Positions 1 to 7,746 are shown, counted from the first letter of the stretch. The stretch is 10,065 nt of DNA from Filomicrobium sp. (GCA_030607105.1 JAUWFF010000019.1:1-10065), one strand, 5' to 3'. Program-made: numbers and translations. Notes: generated by a model not told the origin, from the letters alone.

Positions 1-79
1 CCCTTCCTCATGGGCTGTAGTTCTCTCACTTGGTTCTTCTCAAAATTCTAAGGGCTACTGATAGTTTGGGCGCATCATT

Positions 80-201
80 AAGGCCGGCTCGTCCATATCT
101 CTAAATCTGTCAAGTCGTCGTCCATGGACATTTTCAGCTACGACTTTCCACGCTTGCTCTCGGCATATCTCTCAAGTCTCTAAATCGCTCCTGCCGGCCT
201 T
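80..201. repeat. 9-bp inverted repeat enclosing shuffled short direct repeats
   Basis: AAGGCCGGC at 80-88 is the exact reverse complement of GCCGGCCTT at 193-201. Between the arms, three short words each occur twice in changed order: CATATCTCT at 94-102 and 164-172, TCTCTAAATC at 98-107 and 177-186, and TCAAGTC at 110-116 and 172-178. The function is unknown. It may be remains of local duplication and rearrangement, or chance in a low-complexity stretch. Confidence 0.45.
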
Positions 202-233
202 GAGACCCGCCCTGCCTACACGTGTTGCTCAAT

Positions 234-298
234 GGGCGGATCCAAATCCTTCAATCGACCTCGTCAGCCAGATTTGAGTTGGGCAGGAGCCAAATCCT
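234..298 (+). repeat. near-perfect 17/18-base direct repeat
   Basis: GGGCGGATCCAAATCCT at 234-250 recurs as GGGCAGGAGCCAAATCCT at 281-298, differing by one inserted base and one substitution. The copies start 47 bases apart inside the gene-poor region. No function is evident. Confidence 0.45.
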
Positions 299-750
299 AA
301 ACTTCGCAGCACGCAACAATGTCACGCTTATGCCTCGAACTCTGAACCTGAGGCACTTTTCTATTTCCATCAGCGCGCGGCACGATTTCAACGTGCGCTT
401 CGCTAACCTTCAACAGATCAATTGAAGTCCTAATCCGCAGGCCAAAAAGCCTTTCAAAGCAAGCCGAACAGATCAGACGAGCTTATCTCCTCAAACACGA
501 CACAGTCTCAGAAAATGGCCAAGACTTGGTCAGGCCTCTAACGAGCTGTGGAGACAAGCTGTCCCTTAAGGTCTGGCGCTAAGATCTTACCCTCGAAGAG
601 CCGCTCAGCATAATTGCTGCCGTGCTCGACGGACCTGCGAAGCGAGACTACACGCACTCAGGCAAAAGCCAACACGCAATTTCACTCGCTCAAGATTGGA
701 TGAACAGTAGCTTCATCAGCTTTCGAAGCCAAGCTTTTTTCTCGGCTGCG

Positions 751-1674
751 TTAACCGAGTGCCTGAATAGCCACACATCGGGTGTGCCCCCCCAGATCCA
801 CCCAAGTTCTGAATGAGGCGAACCCGTTCGCTGCAAAAAGGCGCTGGACTGATTTGACCTGCCCCGCACCAACCTCAAAAAGCGCCCAGCCCTTGTTACC
901 CGACCGGCCGAGCACTGCTTGGATCCGCGGTGCGATTCTGCGAAAGATCTGCAGTCCCCCCGTCCCGCCATCCAACGCCGTCATAGGATCATAACAGCGA
1001 ACATCGCGCGCCAATCCTGGGATTTGATCGCTGCTTATGTAGGGCGGATTACAGACAATGAGATCGTATCGACTATCGAACCCTTCAAGTGCATCGGCCT
1101 GTCTCAACAGCAGCCGGTCAGAGACCCCATGCCGGCCAGCGTTGGCCGACGCAACCGCCAATGCCTCTTCGCTGATGTCGGTGGCAACGCCCCGGGCGAC
1201 TGGTAATTCTGCGAGAAGGCTAACGATCAGGCAGCCGCTCCCGGTGCCGATGTCCAGAATTCGGATGGGTTGGCGAAGAAAGCCCTCCTCAGTGCAGAGT
1301 TCCAATGCAGCTTCAACAAGCGTCTCGGTGTCCGGCCTCGGGTCGAGCGTTGCCGGTGTGATCTTGAAGGCCCGGCCATAGAATTCTCTCTCACCGATGA
1401 TGCGGGACACGGGTTCGCGTTCTACGCGCCGCATTATCATCGCCGCCAATCGATCGGCTGTGCCGGCGCCAAGAACGGCGTTGGGGTGCGAGATGAGTTC
1501 GAGTGCCGGGCGCTCAGTGGCCGCGGAGACCAAGGCGCGGGCATCGCGCGGTGCGCTCCCGATACCCGCCGTTCGCAGCATGTCGTTCGCGCTGCGTACC
1601 GCTTCGGTCAAGGTCATTTCATCACGCAGGCACAACGGTATTTGCTTCGTGGTAGCTTCAGGCACTGGCTTCAC
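751..1674 (-). CDS. prmC: PrmC: peptide chain release factor N5-glutamine methyltransferase
   Basis: This cytoplasmic SAM-dependent enzyme methylates the glutamine of the GGQ motif in release factors, raising termination efficiency. The N-terminal helical substrate-binding domain covers about residues 20-90. It is followed by REFYGRAF (96-103) and the [13 protein letters not shown] block (109-121) typical of PrmC. The Rossmann domain has motif I DIGTGSG (141-147) and the catalytic NPPY (209-212). The GTG start at 1674 gives 307 residues and a 17-base overlap with prfA. An in-frame ATG at 1617 gives 288 residues, closer to the usual length of about 280, and leaves a 40-base gap. Neither start has a strong ribosome site. 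It lies directly downstream of its substrate gene prfA and is probably co-transcribed with it. The stop is TAA, and no convincing terminator follows. Confidence 0.95.
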   Translation of the reverse strand: MKPVPEATTKQIPLCLRDEMTLTEAVRSANDMLRTAGIGSAPRDARALVSAATERPALELISHPNAVLGAGTADRLAAMIMRRVEREPVSRIIGEREFYGRAFKITPATLDPRPDTETLVEAALELCTEEGFLRQPIRILDIGTGSGCLIVSLLAELPVARGVATDISEEALAVASANAGRHGVSDRLLLRQADALEGFDSRYDLIVCNPPYISSDQIPGLARDVRCYDPMTALDGGTGGLQIFRRIAPRIQAVLGRSGNKGWALFEVGAGQVKSVQRLFAANGFASFRTWVDLGGHTRCVAIQALG

Positions 1675-2743
1675 TTTCGAACGCGGCGAGCTGCTCGGCC
1701 TGGTGGTGGGAAATCAGTGCCTCGATCAATTCACCGAGCCCGTCACCGGCGATGATCTCCGGCAATTTGTGTAGTGTCAGGTTTATGCGGTGGTCGCTGA
1801 CGCGGCCTTGCGGATAATTGTAAGTGCGAATGCGCTGGGAGCGGTCCCCCGTGCCGACCTGAGTCTTGCGGGCTTCTGCGCGCGCATCCGAGCGGCGCTC
1901 CATTTCCTGCTCGTAAATTCTCGAACGCAGCACCTTCATGGCGAGTCTGCGGTTCTGGTGTTGGGACTTCTCGGCCGACACGACCGTGATACCGGTCGGG
2001 ATGTGGACAATGCGAACGGCACTGTCGGTCCTGTTCACGTGCTGGCCACCGGCACCGCTAGCACGCATGGTGTCGATGCGGATGTCCTCGGTACGAATTT
2101 CCACGTCAACGTCCTCGGCTTCCGGCAAGACCGCAACGGTCGCGGCGGAAGTGTGAATACGGCCGCCTGCTTCGGTCTCGGGCACCCGTTGGACGCGATG
2201 GACGCCGGACTCGTACTTCAAGCGTGCGAAGACGCCCTGGCCGGTAAACGACGCTACGATTTCCTTGTAGCCGCCCAGATCGTTCTCCGAGACCGAAATG
2301 ATTTCCGTCTTCCAGCCGTGCAGATCGGCATAGCGCTGATACATTCGAAATAGATCGGCGGCGAACAAGGCTGCCTCGTCGCCGCCCGTTCCGGCGCGGA
2401 TCTCCACGATCGCGCTACGCTCGTCCGCGGCATCTTTGGGCAGGAGCAGGATCTGCAAATCCTGCTCGAGTTTCGCCAGCCGCTGGCGCAGTTCGCCACT
2501 TTCCTCGTTCGCCATAGCTCGCAGTTCCGCATCCTTGGCGTCACGGGCAAGCTCGTGGAGGTCGGCTAGTTCCTGCTCAGCAGCGCGCAGCTCCCGGATG
2601 CTCGCAACCAGAGAATCGAGTTCGGCAAACTCCTTATTGAGTTTTGCGTATGACTGAGGATCGGGCCCAGCGTTCAGTTCGGTCTGAATGACTTCCCAGC
2701 GCTCAACGACCTTGTCCAGTTTCTCCTGCGGCAGTGCTGGCAT
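1658..2743 (-). CDS. prfA: Peptide chain release factor 1 (RF1)
   Basis: RF1 recognises UAA and UAG stop codons in the ribosomal A site and triggers peptidyl-tRNA hydrolysis. From the chosen ATG (2743) the protein has 361 residues, the normal RF1 length. Domain 1 is coiled-coil rich (about 1-105). The stop-codon reading tripeptide is PET (188-190) in the context [18 protein letters not shown]. The catalytic GGQ lies at 232-234 in [16 protein letters not shown]. The C-terminal [18 protein letters not shown] block (297-314) is also typical. The reading frame stays open to an ATG at 2821, which would add 26 residues unlike the family. The ATG at 2743 is preceded by GGAAC about 9 bases upstream and sits after an intergenic hairpin, so it is preferred. 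It is followed, possibly with a 17-base overlap, by prmC. Confidence 0.96.
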   Translation of the reverse strand: MPALPQEKLDKVVERWEVIQTELNAGPDPQSYAKLNKEFAELDSLVASIRELRAAEQELADLHELARDAKDAELRAMANEESGELRQRLAKLEQDLQILLLPKDAADERSAIVEIRAGTGGDEAALFAADLFRMYQRYADLHGWKTEIISVSENDLGGYKEIVASFTGQGVFARLKYESGVHRVQRVPETEAGGRIHTSAATVAVLPEAEDVDVEIRTEDIRIDTMRASGAGGQHVNRTDSAVRIVHIPTGITVVSAEKSQHQNRRLAMKVLRSRIYEQEMERRSDARAEARKTQVGTGDRSQRIRTYNYPQGRVSDHRINLTLHKLPEIIAGDGLGELIEALISHHQAEQLAAFESEASA

Positions 2744-2766
2744 TCTTGTTTGTTCCGATCTCCAAA

Positions 2767-2797
2767 TTGTCCCTAGGCGGGCCTTCCTGAGGGACAA
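2767..2797 (-). promoter_or_regulatory. intergenic stem-loop between ptsP and prfA
   Basis: TTGTCCCT (2767-2774) and AGGGACAA (2790-2797) form a perfect 8-bp stem. AGG/CCT pairs inside it can extend the stem past a one-base bulge. It lies 23 bases before the prfA ATG and 33 bases after the ptsP stop. No U-tract follows on the minus strand, so it is not a canonical intrinsic terminator. It could be an mRNA processing or stability element, or a modulator of prfA translation. Confidence 0.45.
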
Positions 2798-2830
2798 GCG
2801 CCAACGACTGTATTCACCCAACTATCGAGG

Positions 2831-5122
2831 CTATATCTCAACGCCATGCTCTTCGGCGAAGGCTATCAGCGCGGCGCGAACGTCGCAGTGAGCCTCGTCG
2901 AGCCAACCGGCGAGTTCCCGTTTGAGCTGCGCGGCGGGCAGCGACCGTACCATGGCCTTCACGGGCCCAATGCTGGAAGCGGCCATGGAAAACGACCTGC
3001 AGCCCACCCCAACAAGCGCCATCGCCTCCAGGGGTCGGCCGGCCATCTCACCGCAGACGGTCACCGGCACCTGGTGCTTCGCGGCGGTATCAAACACCGA
3101 CAGCAAGGCCCGCATAGGCGCCTGAGAAAGTTCGTCATATCGGCGCGCGACCTGCGCACTCGTGCGATCGACTGCGAACAGGAACTGCATCAGGTCGTTC
3201 GAACCGATCGATATGAAATCGGTCTTCTCCATGAGGCTTTCAAGCTCGAAGAGTAGGCTTGGGACTTCCAGCATTGCGCCGATCGACATCGTCGCTGGCA
3301 AAGCATAGCCATGACGGCGGGCATGTTCCACCTCCTTGTCTATAAGAACGCGAACAGCGTCCAACTCTGCGGCCGTCGTCAGCATCGGCACCATCAGCGA
3401 AAGTGGCCGACCATCATGGGCGCGAAGCAGTGCCCGCACCTGGGTCCGAAACAGCGCCGGCCTGTCGAGCGACATGCGCAGGGCGCGCCAGCCCATCGCC
3501 GGGTTTTCTTCCGGCAAGCGGTCGAGATACGGGAGAACCTTGTCGCCCCCAATATCGAGCGTACGGAAGACAACAGGCAGCCCCTTGGCTTGTTCGAGCA
3601 CCGACTGATAGGCCTCGATCTGGCGCCCCAACCGCGGCAGCCTATCCGACAGCATGAACTGCAGCTCGGTGCGAAACAGTCCGATGCCTTCACCGCCCGA
3701 CTCCTCAAGATGGGGCAGATCAACCAGCATACCGGCGTTCAACAGCAATTCGATGCGGCGGCCATCACTGGTGACGGCGGGCAGTTCCCGGAGGCTGCGG
3801 AAGCGTTGCTGGCGCTTGGCGCGAAAGCGCACCTTGTCCTGAAAGGCGGCGATGACGTCGCTGGACGGACGCAAATGAACCTCGCCTATTTCGGAGTCGA
3901 CAATCACCGCCTCTCCGTCGGAGACGTGTTCGACGATCCGGCGCGCCTGTCCAATGGCCGCAATGCCCAGCGCCTTGGCGACGATCGCGACGTGGCTTTG
4001 GGAGCTGCCATCTTCGACGACGAGACCGCGCAGCTTGGTGCGGTCATAGTCCAAGAGCTCTGCCGGTCCCATGGTGCGGGCAATCAGAATCGTGTCGTCG
4101 GGCAGGTTGCTTTTTTGACCGTGCTCATCGGCTCGACCGGCCAGAATGCGCAACAGCCGGTCGGACAAGTCATCAAGGTCACGCAGCCGTTCGCTCCAGA
4201 AAGGATCTATCTGGCGCAGCATTCTTGCCCGCGTCGAGTTTTGGACGCGTTCGACGGCAGCCTCCGCTGTCAGGCCATCATGCACGGCGCTGCGCAAACG
4301 ATGATGCCAGCCGCGGTCGTGAGCAAACATCCGGTAAGCTTCAAGGACATCGCGGTGCTCACCTGCTGCCGAAAGCCGCTCATGTGCCAGCATCTCATCA
4401 ATGCTAGCGCGCAATCGCTCCAAGGCCACTTCCAGCCGTGAGAGCTCAACACCGGTATCTTCGGCGAGCAGCACAGATACGACGATACGAGGTTCGTGCA
4501 GCACGGCGTGCCCAAGTGCGACGCCTTCGGCCAGGCCTTGGCCCTGGATTACGGCGGAGGCCGCGCGCGACAGCTCAATGTCGGCCTCGGAGCCCGCCAC
4601 GCCACCAGAGGACAGCAGCTCGGCCACGACCATCGCTGTCGCCTGTAGAACCTCGACATCTTCATCGGCGTATTCGCGACGGGTGTGGTTTTGCACGACC
4701 AATACGCCGGCCACCTGGCCGGAACGAGAAACCGGAACGGCTAGCATTGAATGATAAGCCTCCTCGCCTGTTTCCGGCCGGTAAGAAAAGGCGGGATGCG
4801 CCTGGGCGTCGGGTTCGTTGATCGGTGCGCCCTGCTCAGCGCAACGGCCAACGAGGCCTTCGTTGCGATTGAGGCGAGTGGCGTGGACGGCTTCGCGCTT
4901 CAGCCCTTCGGAGGCGTAGAGTTCCAGCGAACCGTCGCGGCGCATGAGGTAGATCGAGCAGACCTCGGCGACCATAACCCCGGCGATCTGGCGGACGATT
5001 TTGTCAAGCCGGGTCTGGCCGTCGCCCGGCTCAGCCATGATTTCGCGGAGTCGGCGCATGATTATGCGCAGCGCCGGCTCGGACGCCACGTAAGCTGGCT
5101 CTTCTCCGCGTCTACTGTGCAT
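2831..5122 (-). CDS. ptsP: PtsP: phosphoenolpyruvate-protein phosphotransferase, enzyme I of the nitrogen PTS, with GAF domain
   Basis: This enzyme autophosphorylates from PEP and passes the phosphate to NPr (PtsO) in the regulatory nitrogen phosphotransferase system, a cytoplasmic relay tied to nitrogen and carbon status. The 763 residues match the family length. Order: an N-terminal GAF domain (about 35-170, a glutamine/2-oxoglutarate sensor in studied relatives), then the PEP-utiliser N-terminal domain, then the swivelling domain with phospho-histidine H377 in SSQSHVAIVAKALGI. The PEP-binding barrel follows, with GIGLFRTE (479-486), FRTLDIGGDK (519-528), SIGSNDLMQ (638-646) and CGEMAG (690-695; C690 is the acid/base cysteine). 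The bases before the catalytic histidine read QSH rather than the common TSH. The ATG at 5122 has only a weak ribosome site; M22 is an alternative start. A 258-base gap separates it from lysC, so it may have its own promoter. Confidence 0.95.
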   Translation of the reverse strand: MHSRRGEEPAYVASEPALRIIMRRLREIMAEPGDGQTRLDKIVRQIAGVMVAEVCSIYLMRRDGSLELYASEGLKREAVHATRLNRNEGLVGRCAEQGAPINEPDAQAHPAFSYRPETGEEAYHSMLAVPVSRSGQVAGVLVVQNHTRREYADEDVEVLQATAMVVAELLSSGGVAGSEADIELSRAASAVIQGQGLAEGVALGHAVLHEPRIVVSVLLAEDTGVELSRLEVALERLRASIDEMLAHERLSAAGEHRDVLEAYRMFAHDRGWHHRLRSAVHDGLTAEAAVERVQNSTRARMLRQIDPFWSERLRDLDDLSDRLLRILAGRADEHGQKSNLPDDTILIARTMGPAELLDYDRTKLRGLVVEDGSSQSHVAIVAKALGIAAIGQARRIVEHVSDGEAVIVDSEIGEVHLRPSSDVIAAFQDKVRFRAKRQQRFRSLRELPAVTSDGRRIELLLNAGMLVDLPHLEESGGEGIGLFRTELQFMLSDRLPRLGRQIEAYQSVLEQAKGLPVVFRTLDIGGDKVLPYLDRLPEENPAMGWRALRMSLDRPALFRTQVRALLRAHDGRPLSLMVPMLTTAAELDAVRVLIDKEVEHARRHGYALPATMSIGAMLEVPSLLFELESLMEKTDFISIGSNDLMQFLFAVDRTSAQVARRYDELSQAPMRALLSVFDTAAKHQVPVTVCGEMAGRPLEAMALVGVGCRSFSMAASSIGPVKAMVRSLPAAQLKRELAGWLDEAHCDVRAALIAFAEEHGVEI

Positions 5123-5380
5123 TTCGACTGCCGCTATCGCAGCCGGCGATGCTGGGCTTTCTAGACCCGCGTCAATGCCGGCGGCTCCTCATTGACTGCT
5201 TCATTAGGGCCGCCCTCTCAGGACCTACGAGTCTGGCCGGACACTGCCACCTGGCAACGCACCAATCCTCGACAGGGGTCCTAACAGCGACCTTGACGGC
5301 TGCTTATACAGCACCTCCGCCTTCCAGTATTCCAAGGAATGGCCAGCGCCGCCAAGATGTTCCCTGTTCTGCCTCGATAA
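5123..5380. other. lysC-ptsP intergenic region
   Basis: These 258 bases lie between the lysC stop and the ptsP start, both on the minus strand. No ORF with a ribosome site, RNA gene or clear terminator is seen. The length allows a separate ptsP promoter, but I found no box pair good enough to call: a TTGGAA/TGTATA pair is 19 bases apart, and a possible sigma-54 GG/GC pair has the wrong spacing. Confidence 0.4.
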
Positions 5381-6643
5381 CTATTGTGCATCAAGCCCGT
5401 ACACTTCGTGAAGCGCGCGCACGGCGAGCTCCGCGTAATCGGCGTTAATCAGCACACTCACCTTGATCTCTGACGTCGAAATAGCCAGAATATTGATGCC
5501 CTTATGGGAAAGCGTCTTGAACATTTGCGCGGCCACGCCAGCGTGCGAGCGCATACCAATACCGATGATCGAGATTTTGACGACATCATCGGAGCTCCTC
5601 ACCTCGAAATTTCCAAGATCGCGCTTCACCTGCTCGATCACCTCAAGGGCGCGCGGCAATTCGGTGGACTGCACGGTGAAGGTCAGATCGGTGTGGGCAC
5701 CATCGGGCGTGACGTTCTGTACGATCATGTCGACGTTGATTGCCGCTTCAGCCAGCGGCCCGAAGATACGGGCGGCAACGCCCGGTTTGTCTTCGAGTTT
5801 AAGGATCGTGACTTTCGCCTCATCCTTGGCATAGGCGATGCCGCTAACGACTTCAGATTCCACGATTTCATCCTCACTGCAAACGGTCGTCCCGGTGTTT
5901 TCCAGCGTCCCGACGTCGGCTGCCGGGAGCTGTTCGGGTTCAGCGAAGCTCGACAGAACGCGCAATCGCATGTCGTAGACCATGGCCAGCTCGACCGATC
6001 GAGTCTGGAGGACCTTGGAGCCAAGCGAGGCCATTTCGAGCATTTCCTCATAGGAAATGCGCGGGATACGCTGTGCCTCGGGAACGATCCTTGGATCGGT
6101 TGTGTAGACACCATCGACGTCGGTGTAGATGTCACAGACATCGGCGTCGAGTGCCACCGCGACTGCCACGGCGCTGGTATCGGATCCGCCCCGGCCGAGC
6201 GTCGCGATGCGGTTGTGCTCGGGCTCCACTCCTTGAAAGCCGGTAACGACAGCGACTTCGCCCTGACCGAGACGGGCGCGCAGGCGGGCTCCATCAATAT
6301 GCGAAATGCGAGCGGCACCGTGCGTCTCGTCGGTGTGAATTGGGATCTGCCAGCCCTGCCAGGAGCGGGCGGAGACGCCCTTGCTCTGCAGTGCGACGGC
6401 AAGCAGACCGGCAGTAATTTGTTCGCCCGAGGCGACAATGGAATCGTACTCGCGGGCATCGTAGAGAGGTGAGATTTCTCGAACCCATTCAACAAGCTGA
6501 TTGGTGGTGCCCGCCATGGCCGAGACAACAACGGCAACCTGATTGCCGGCATCGACCTCGCGCTTGACGTGAAGCGCTACTCTCTCAATCCGCTCAGTGT
6601 CGGCGACGGAAGTGCCGCCGAATTTCATAACGACTACGGCCAT
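5381..6643 (-). CDS. lysC: Aspartate kinase (monofunctional, two ACT domains)
   Basis: LysC phosphorylates L-aspartate with ATP. This is the committed step of the aspartate pathway to lysine (via diaminopimelate, also needed for peptidoglycan), threonine and methionine. It has 420 residues, usual for the class. The amino-acid kinase domain shows KFGGTS (7-12), ASGEQ (71-75), GRGGSDTSA (150-158) and YTDVDGVYTTDPR (173-185). Two ACT domains follow (about 268-340 and 355-420), including VDMIVQNVTPDGAHTDLTF (304-322), the segment that carries feedback-inhibition residues in actinobacterial homologues. This suggests allosteric control by lysine and/or threonine. The ATG at 6643 is preceded by GGGA 6 bases upstream. 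It is the first gene of the minus-strand lysC-ptsP-prfA-prmC cluster and divergent from ubiG. Related enzymes sometimes make a shorter subunit from an internal start; Met201, Met204 and Met221 lie in the right region, but no clear internal ribosome site was established. Confidence 0.96.
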   Translation of the reverse strand: MAVVVMKFGGTSVADTERIERVALHVKREVDAGNQVAVVVSAMAGTTNQLVEWVREISPLYDAREYDSIVASGEQITAGLLAVALQSKGVSARSWQGWQIPIHTDETHGAARISHIDGARLRARLGQGEVAVVTGFQGVEPEHNRIATLGRGGSDTSAVAVAVALDADVCDIYTDVDGVYTTDPRIVPEAQRIPRISYEEMLEMASLGSKVLQTRSVELAMVYDMRLRVLSSFAEPEQLPAADVGTLENTGTTVCSEDEIVESEVVSGIAYAKDEAKVTILKLEDKPGVAARIFGPLAEAAINVDMIVQNVTPDGAHTDLTFTVQSTELPRALEVIEQVKRDLGNFEVRSSDDVVKISIIGIGMRSHAGVAAQMFKTLSHKGINILAISTSEIKVSVLINADYAELAVRALHEVYGLDAQ

Positions 6644-6816
6644 GGCGTCCCATAAGATCGTCTCCCCCGGTTGGCTGCAGGAACCCGTATGAACCGACGT
6701 TAGAGCCGGTCGACGGGATCTTGCGTATACTTTCAGGGAATGACCCGTTTGCTGGCATTCGCAAAAGGATGGGCGATCGTCGATGCATTCGGCGCTCGCA
6801 CTTTCACTGCGGTGAT

Positions 6817-6845
6817 GTCATAGCGGTTGCCGGACGCGGCGGCAA
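6817..6845 (-). promoter_or_regulatory. possible sigma-70 promoter for lysC
   Basis: On the minus strand TTGCCG (6845-6840) and TATGAC (6822-6817) are 17 bases apart, a fair match to -35 and -10 boxes. A transcript from here would have a leader of about 170 bases before the lysC ATG. The -35 box and spacer coincide with the 6826-6846 palindrome, which would suit operator control. This rests on pattern only. Confidence 0.25.
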
Positions 6846-6846
6846 C
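6826..6846. promoter_or_regulatory. perfect 7-7-7 palindrome in the lysC/ubiG divergent region
   Basis: GTTGCCG (6826-6832) and CGGCAAC (6840-6846) are exact reverse complements separated by 7 bases (GACGCGG). It lies 50 bases before the ubiG ATG and overlaps the suggested lysC -35 box. It may be a protein-binding operator serving both directions, or a hairpin in the ubiG leader RNA. No known regulator site was recognised. Confidence 0.35.
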
Positions 6847-6896
6847 TTGTGCCAAACCAAAGGACCAATCCGCCTGCCGCTGCGTAAAACAGGGTC

Positions 6897-7712
6897 ATGG
6901 CGGACTCAAAGCATTGGGATTTGGACTCCATGTCTGCAACTGACACCTATAGTAAATCGATCGATGGCAACCTTGACCCCCGAGAAGTCGAGCGTTTCGC
7001 GGCGCTTGCCTCCAAGTGGTGGGACAAGAGCGGGAAATTCCGCCCCCTGCACCAGATCGGCGCAGCGCGTTTGTCATTCATACGGGAGGCGGTCACCGGA
7101 CATTTCTTGATCGACGGCCGAAAGGTCAGGGTGCTGACCGGTCTGAGCATTCTCGATATCGGCTGCGGCGGAGGGCTCATATCAGAGCCTCTGGCCCGCC
7201 TTGGCGGGCTTGTCACCGCAATTGATCCTGCTGAGGAAAACATCGAGGTGGCCCGCTTTCATGCCAAAGAGCAGGGACTTAAAATTGACTACCGGGCCGC
7301 AAGGGTCGAGCAAATTGCGCAGGGCGGCAAACTCTTTGACGTGGCGGTATGCCTTGAAGTTGTCGAGCATGTGCCCAACCCAGAGGCGCTGATTGCCAGC
7401 TGTGCCGAAACCGTGCGGCCGGGCGGGTTGCTGATCATGTCAACGATCAACCGAACAATGAAGGCCTATGGCCTGGCTATTGTCGCGGCGGAAAATCTGC
7501 TCGGCTGGCTGCCGCAAGGCACGCATCGGTGGGAACGGTTCGTGACGCCGCAGGAACTGGAGGCCGGCTTTCACGACGCCGGCCTTGAAAACGTGAGATT
7601 TTCGGGGCTGGTGTTTAACCCCTTGAGTGATCGCTGGACGCTTGGCTCGGACACGGACGTGAACTACATCGCGGCGGCGGAAAAACCGGCAGCGGCAGAG
7701 CAAGTCGCCTAA
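6897..7712 (+). CDS. ubiG: UbiG: 2-polyprenyl-6-hydroxyphenol methylase / 3-demethylubiquinol 3-O-methyltransferase
   Basis: UbiG carries out both SAM-dependent O-methylations of ubiquinone biosynthesis at the cytoplasmic face of the membrane. The class I methyltransferase fold shows EVERFAALASKWWDKSGKFR (30-49), characteristic of UbiG. Motif I is DIGCGGG (87-93), the acidic residue at the end of beta-2 is D110 (VTAIDP), FDVAVCLEVVEHV spans 147-159, and GGLLIMSTINR spans 176-186. The stretch 187-205 and QGTHRWERF (207-215) match the part of UbiG that contacts membrane. The ATG at 6897 gives 271 residues, and an in-frame ATG at 6930 gives 260. Family members of about 250 residues and a GGGA about 10 bases before 6930 make the second start credible, while AGGG lies only 2-3 bases before 6897. 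It is divergent from lysC and convergent with the 7763-7945 gene. Confidence 0.95.
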   Translation: MADSKHWDLDSMSATDTYSKSIDGNLDPREVERFAALASKWWDKSGKFRPLHQIGAARLSFIREAVTGHFLIDGRKVRVLTGLSILDIGCGGGLISEPLARLGGLVTAIDPAEENIEVARFHAKEQGLKIDYRAARVEQIAQGGKLFDVAVCLEVVEHVPNPEALIASCAETVRPGGLLIMSTINRTMKAYGLAIVAAENLLGWLPQGTHRWERFVTPQELEAGFHDAGLENVRFSGLVFNPLSDRWTLGSDTDVNYIAAAEKPAAAEQVA

Positions 7713-7746
7713 AGCCTGCCCCATCGAATTGGAACAGGCTCCAATT
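7713..7746. other. two overlapping inverted repeats after ubiG
   Basis: AGCCTG (7713-7718) pairs with CAGGCT (7735-7740), and AATTGGA (7727-7733) pairs with TCCAATT (7740-7746). The two hairpins share bases and exclude each other. They fill the space between the ubiG stop and the end of the convergent gene at 7763. Neither is followed by a U-tract, so intrinsic termination is doubtful. The site may still protect 3' ends in both directions. Confidence 0.3.

Larger units (their letters stand above)
1..750. other. gene-poor, lower-GC region downstream of prmC
   Basis: No gene is recognised here on either strand. Stops are frequent in all frames, and the longest plus-strand frame (222-425, 67 codons) has no clear ribosome site and no recognisable motif. 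By eye the stretch is less GC-rich than the rest of the window. It contains several short imperfect repeats (described separately) but no transposase fragment, tRNA or terminator that I could support. From memory, related genomes often have a DUF4167 gene and clpB after prmC; neither is visible in this segment. It could be a decayed region, a recombination scar or a long intergenic region. Confidence 0.5.

Noticed and set aside
222..425. 67-codon plus-strand ORF
   Set aside because: It has no clear ribosome site and no recognisable motif, and it lies in a repeat-bearing gene-poor region.
741..759. CTCGG/CCGAG stem next to a T-run at the prmC end, as a terminator
   Set aside because: The T-run precedes the stem on the plus strand and reads as an A-run after the stem on the minus strand, so it does not fit an intrinsic terminator for either direction.
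1790..2353. 187-codon plus-strand frame
   Set aside because: It is antisense to prfA, which is certain from the GGQ and domain motifs.
3311..4441. 376-codon plus-strand open frame
   Set aside because: It is antisense to the well-conserved ptsP gene; long antisense frames are common in GC-rich genes, and its translation shows no known family pattern.
5504..6472. 322-codon plus-strand open frame
   Set aside because: It is antisense to lysC, whose kinase and ACT motifs are complete; no ribosome site or family pattern supports it.
5725..6552. 275-codon minus-strand frame in another phase of lysC
   Set aside because: Its Ser/Arg/Pro-rich translation is typical of an out-of-phase reading of a GC-rich gene.
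6594..6788. 64-codon minus-strand ORF overlapping the lysC start as a possible leader peptide
   Set aside because: It has no run of lysine, threonine or methionine codons and no attenuator-like hairpin, so a leader-peptide role is unsupported.
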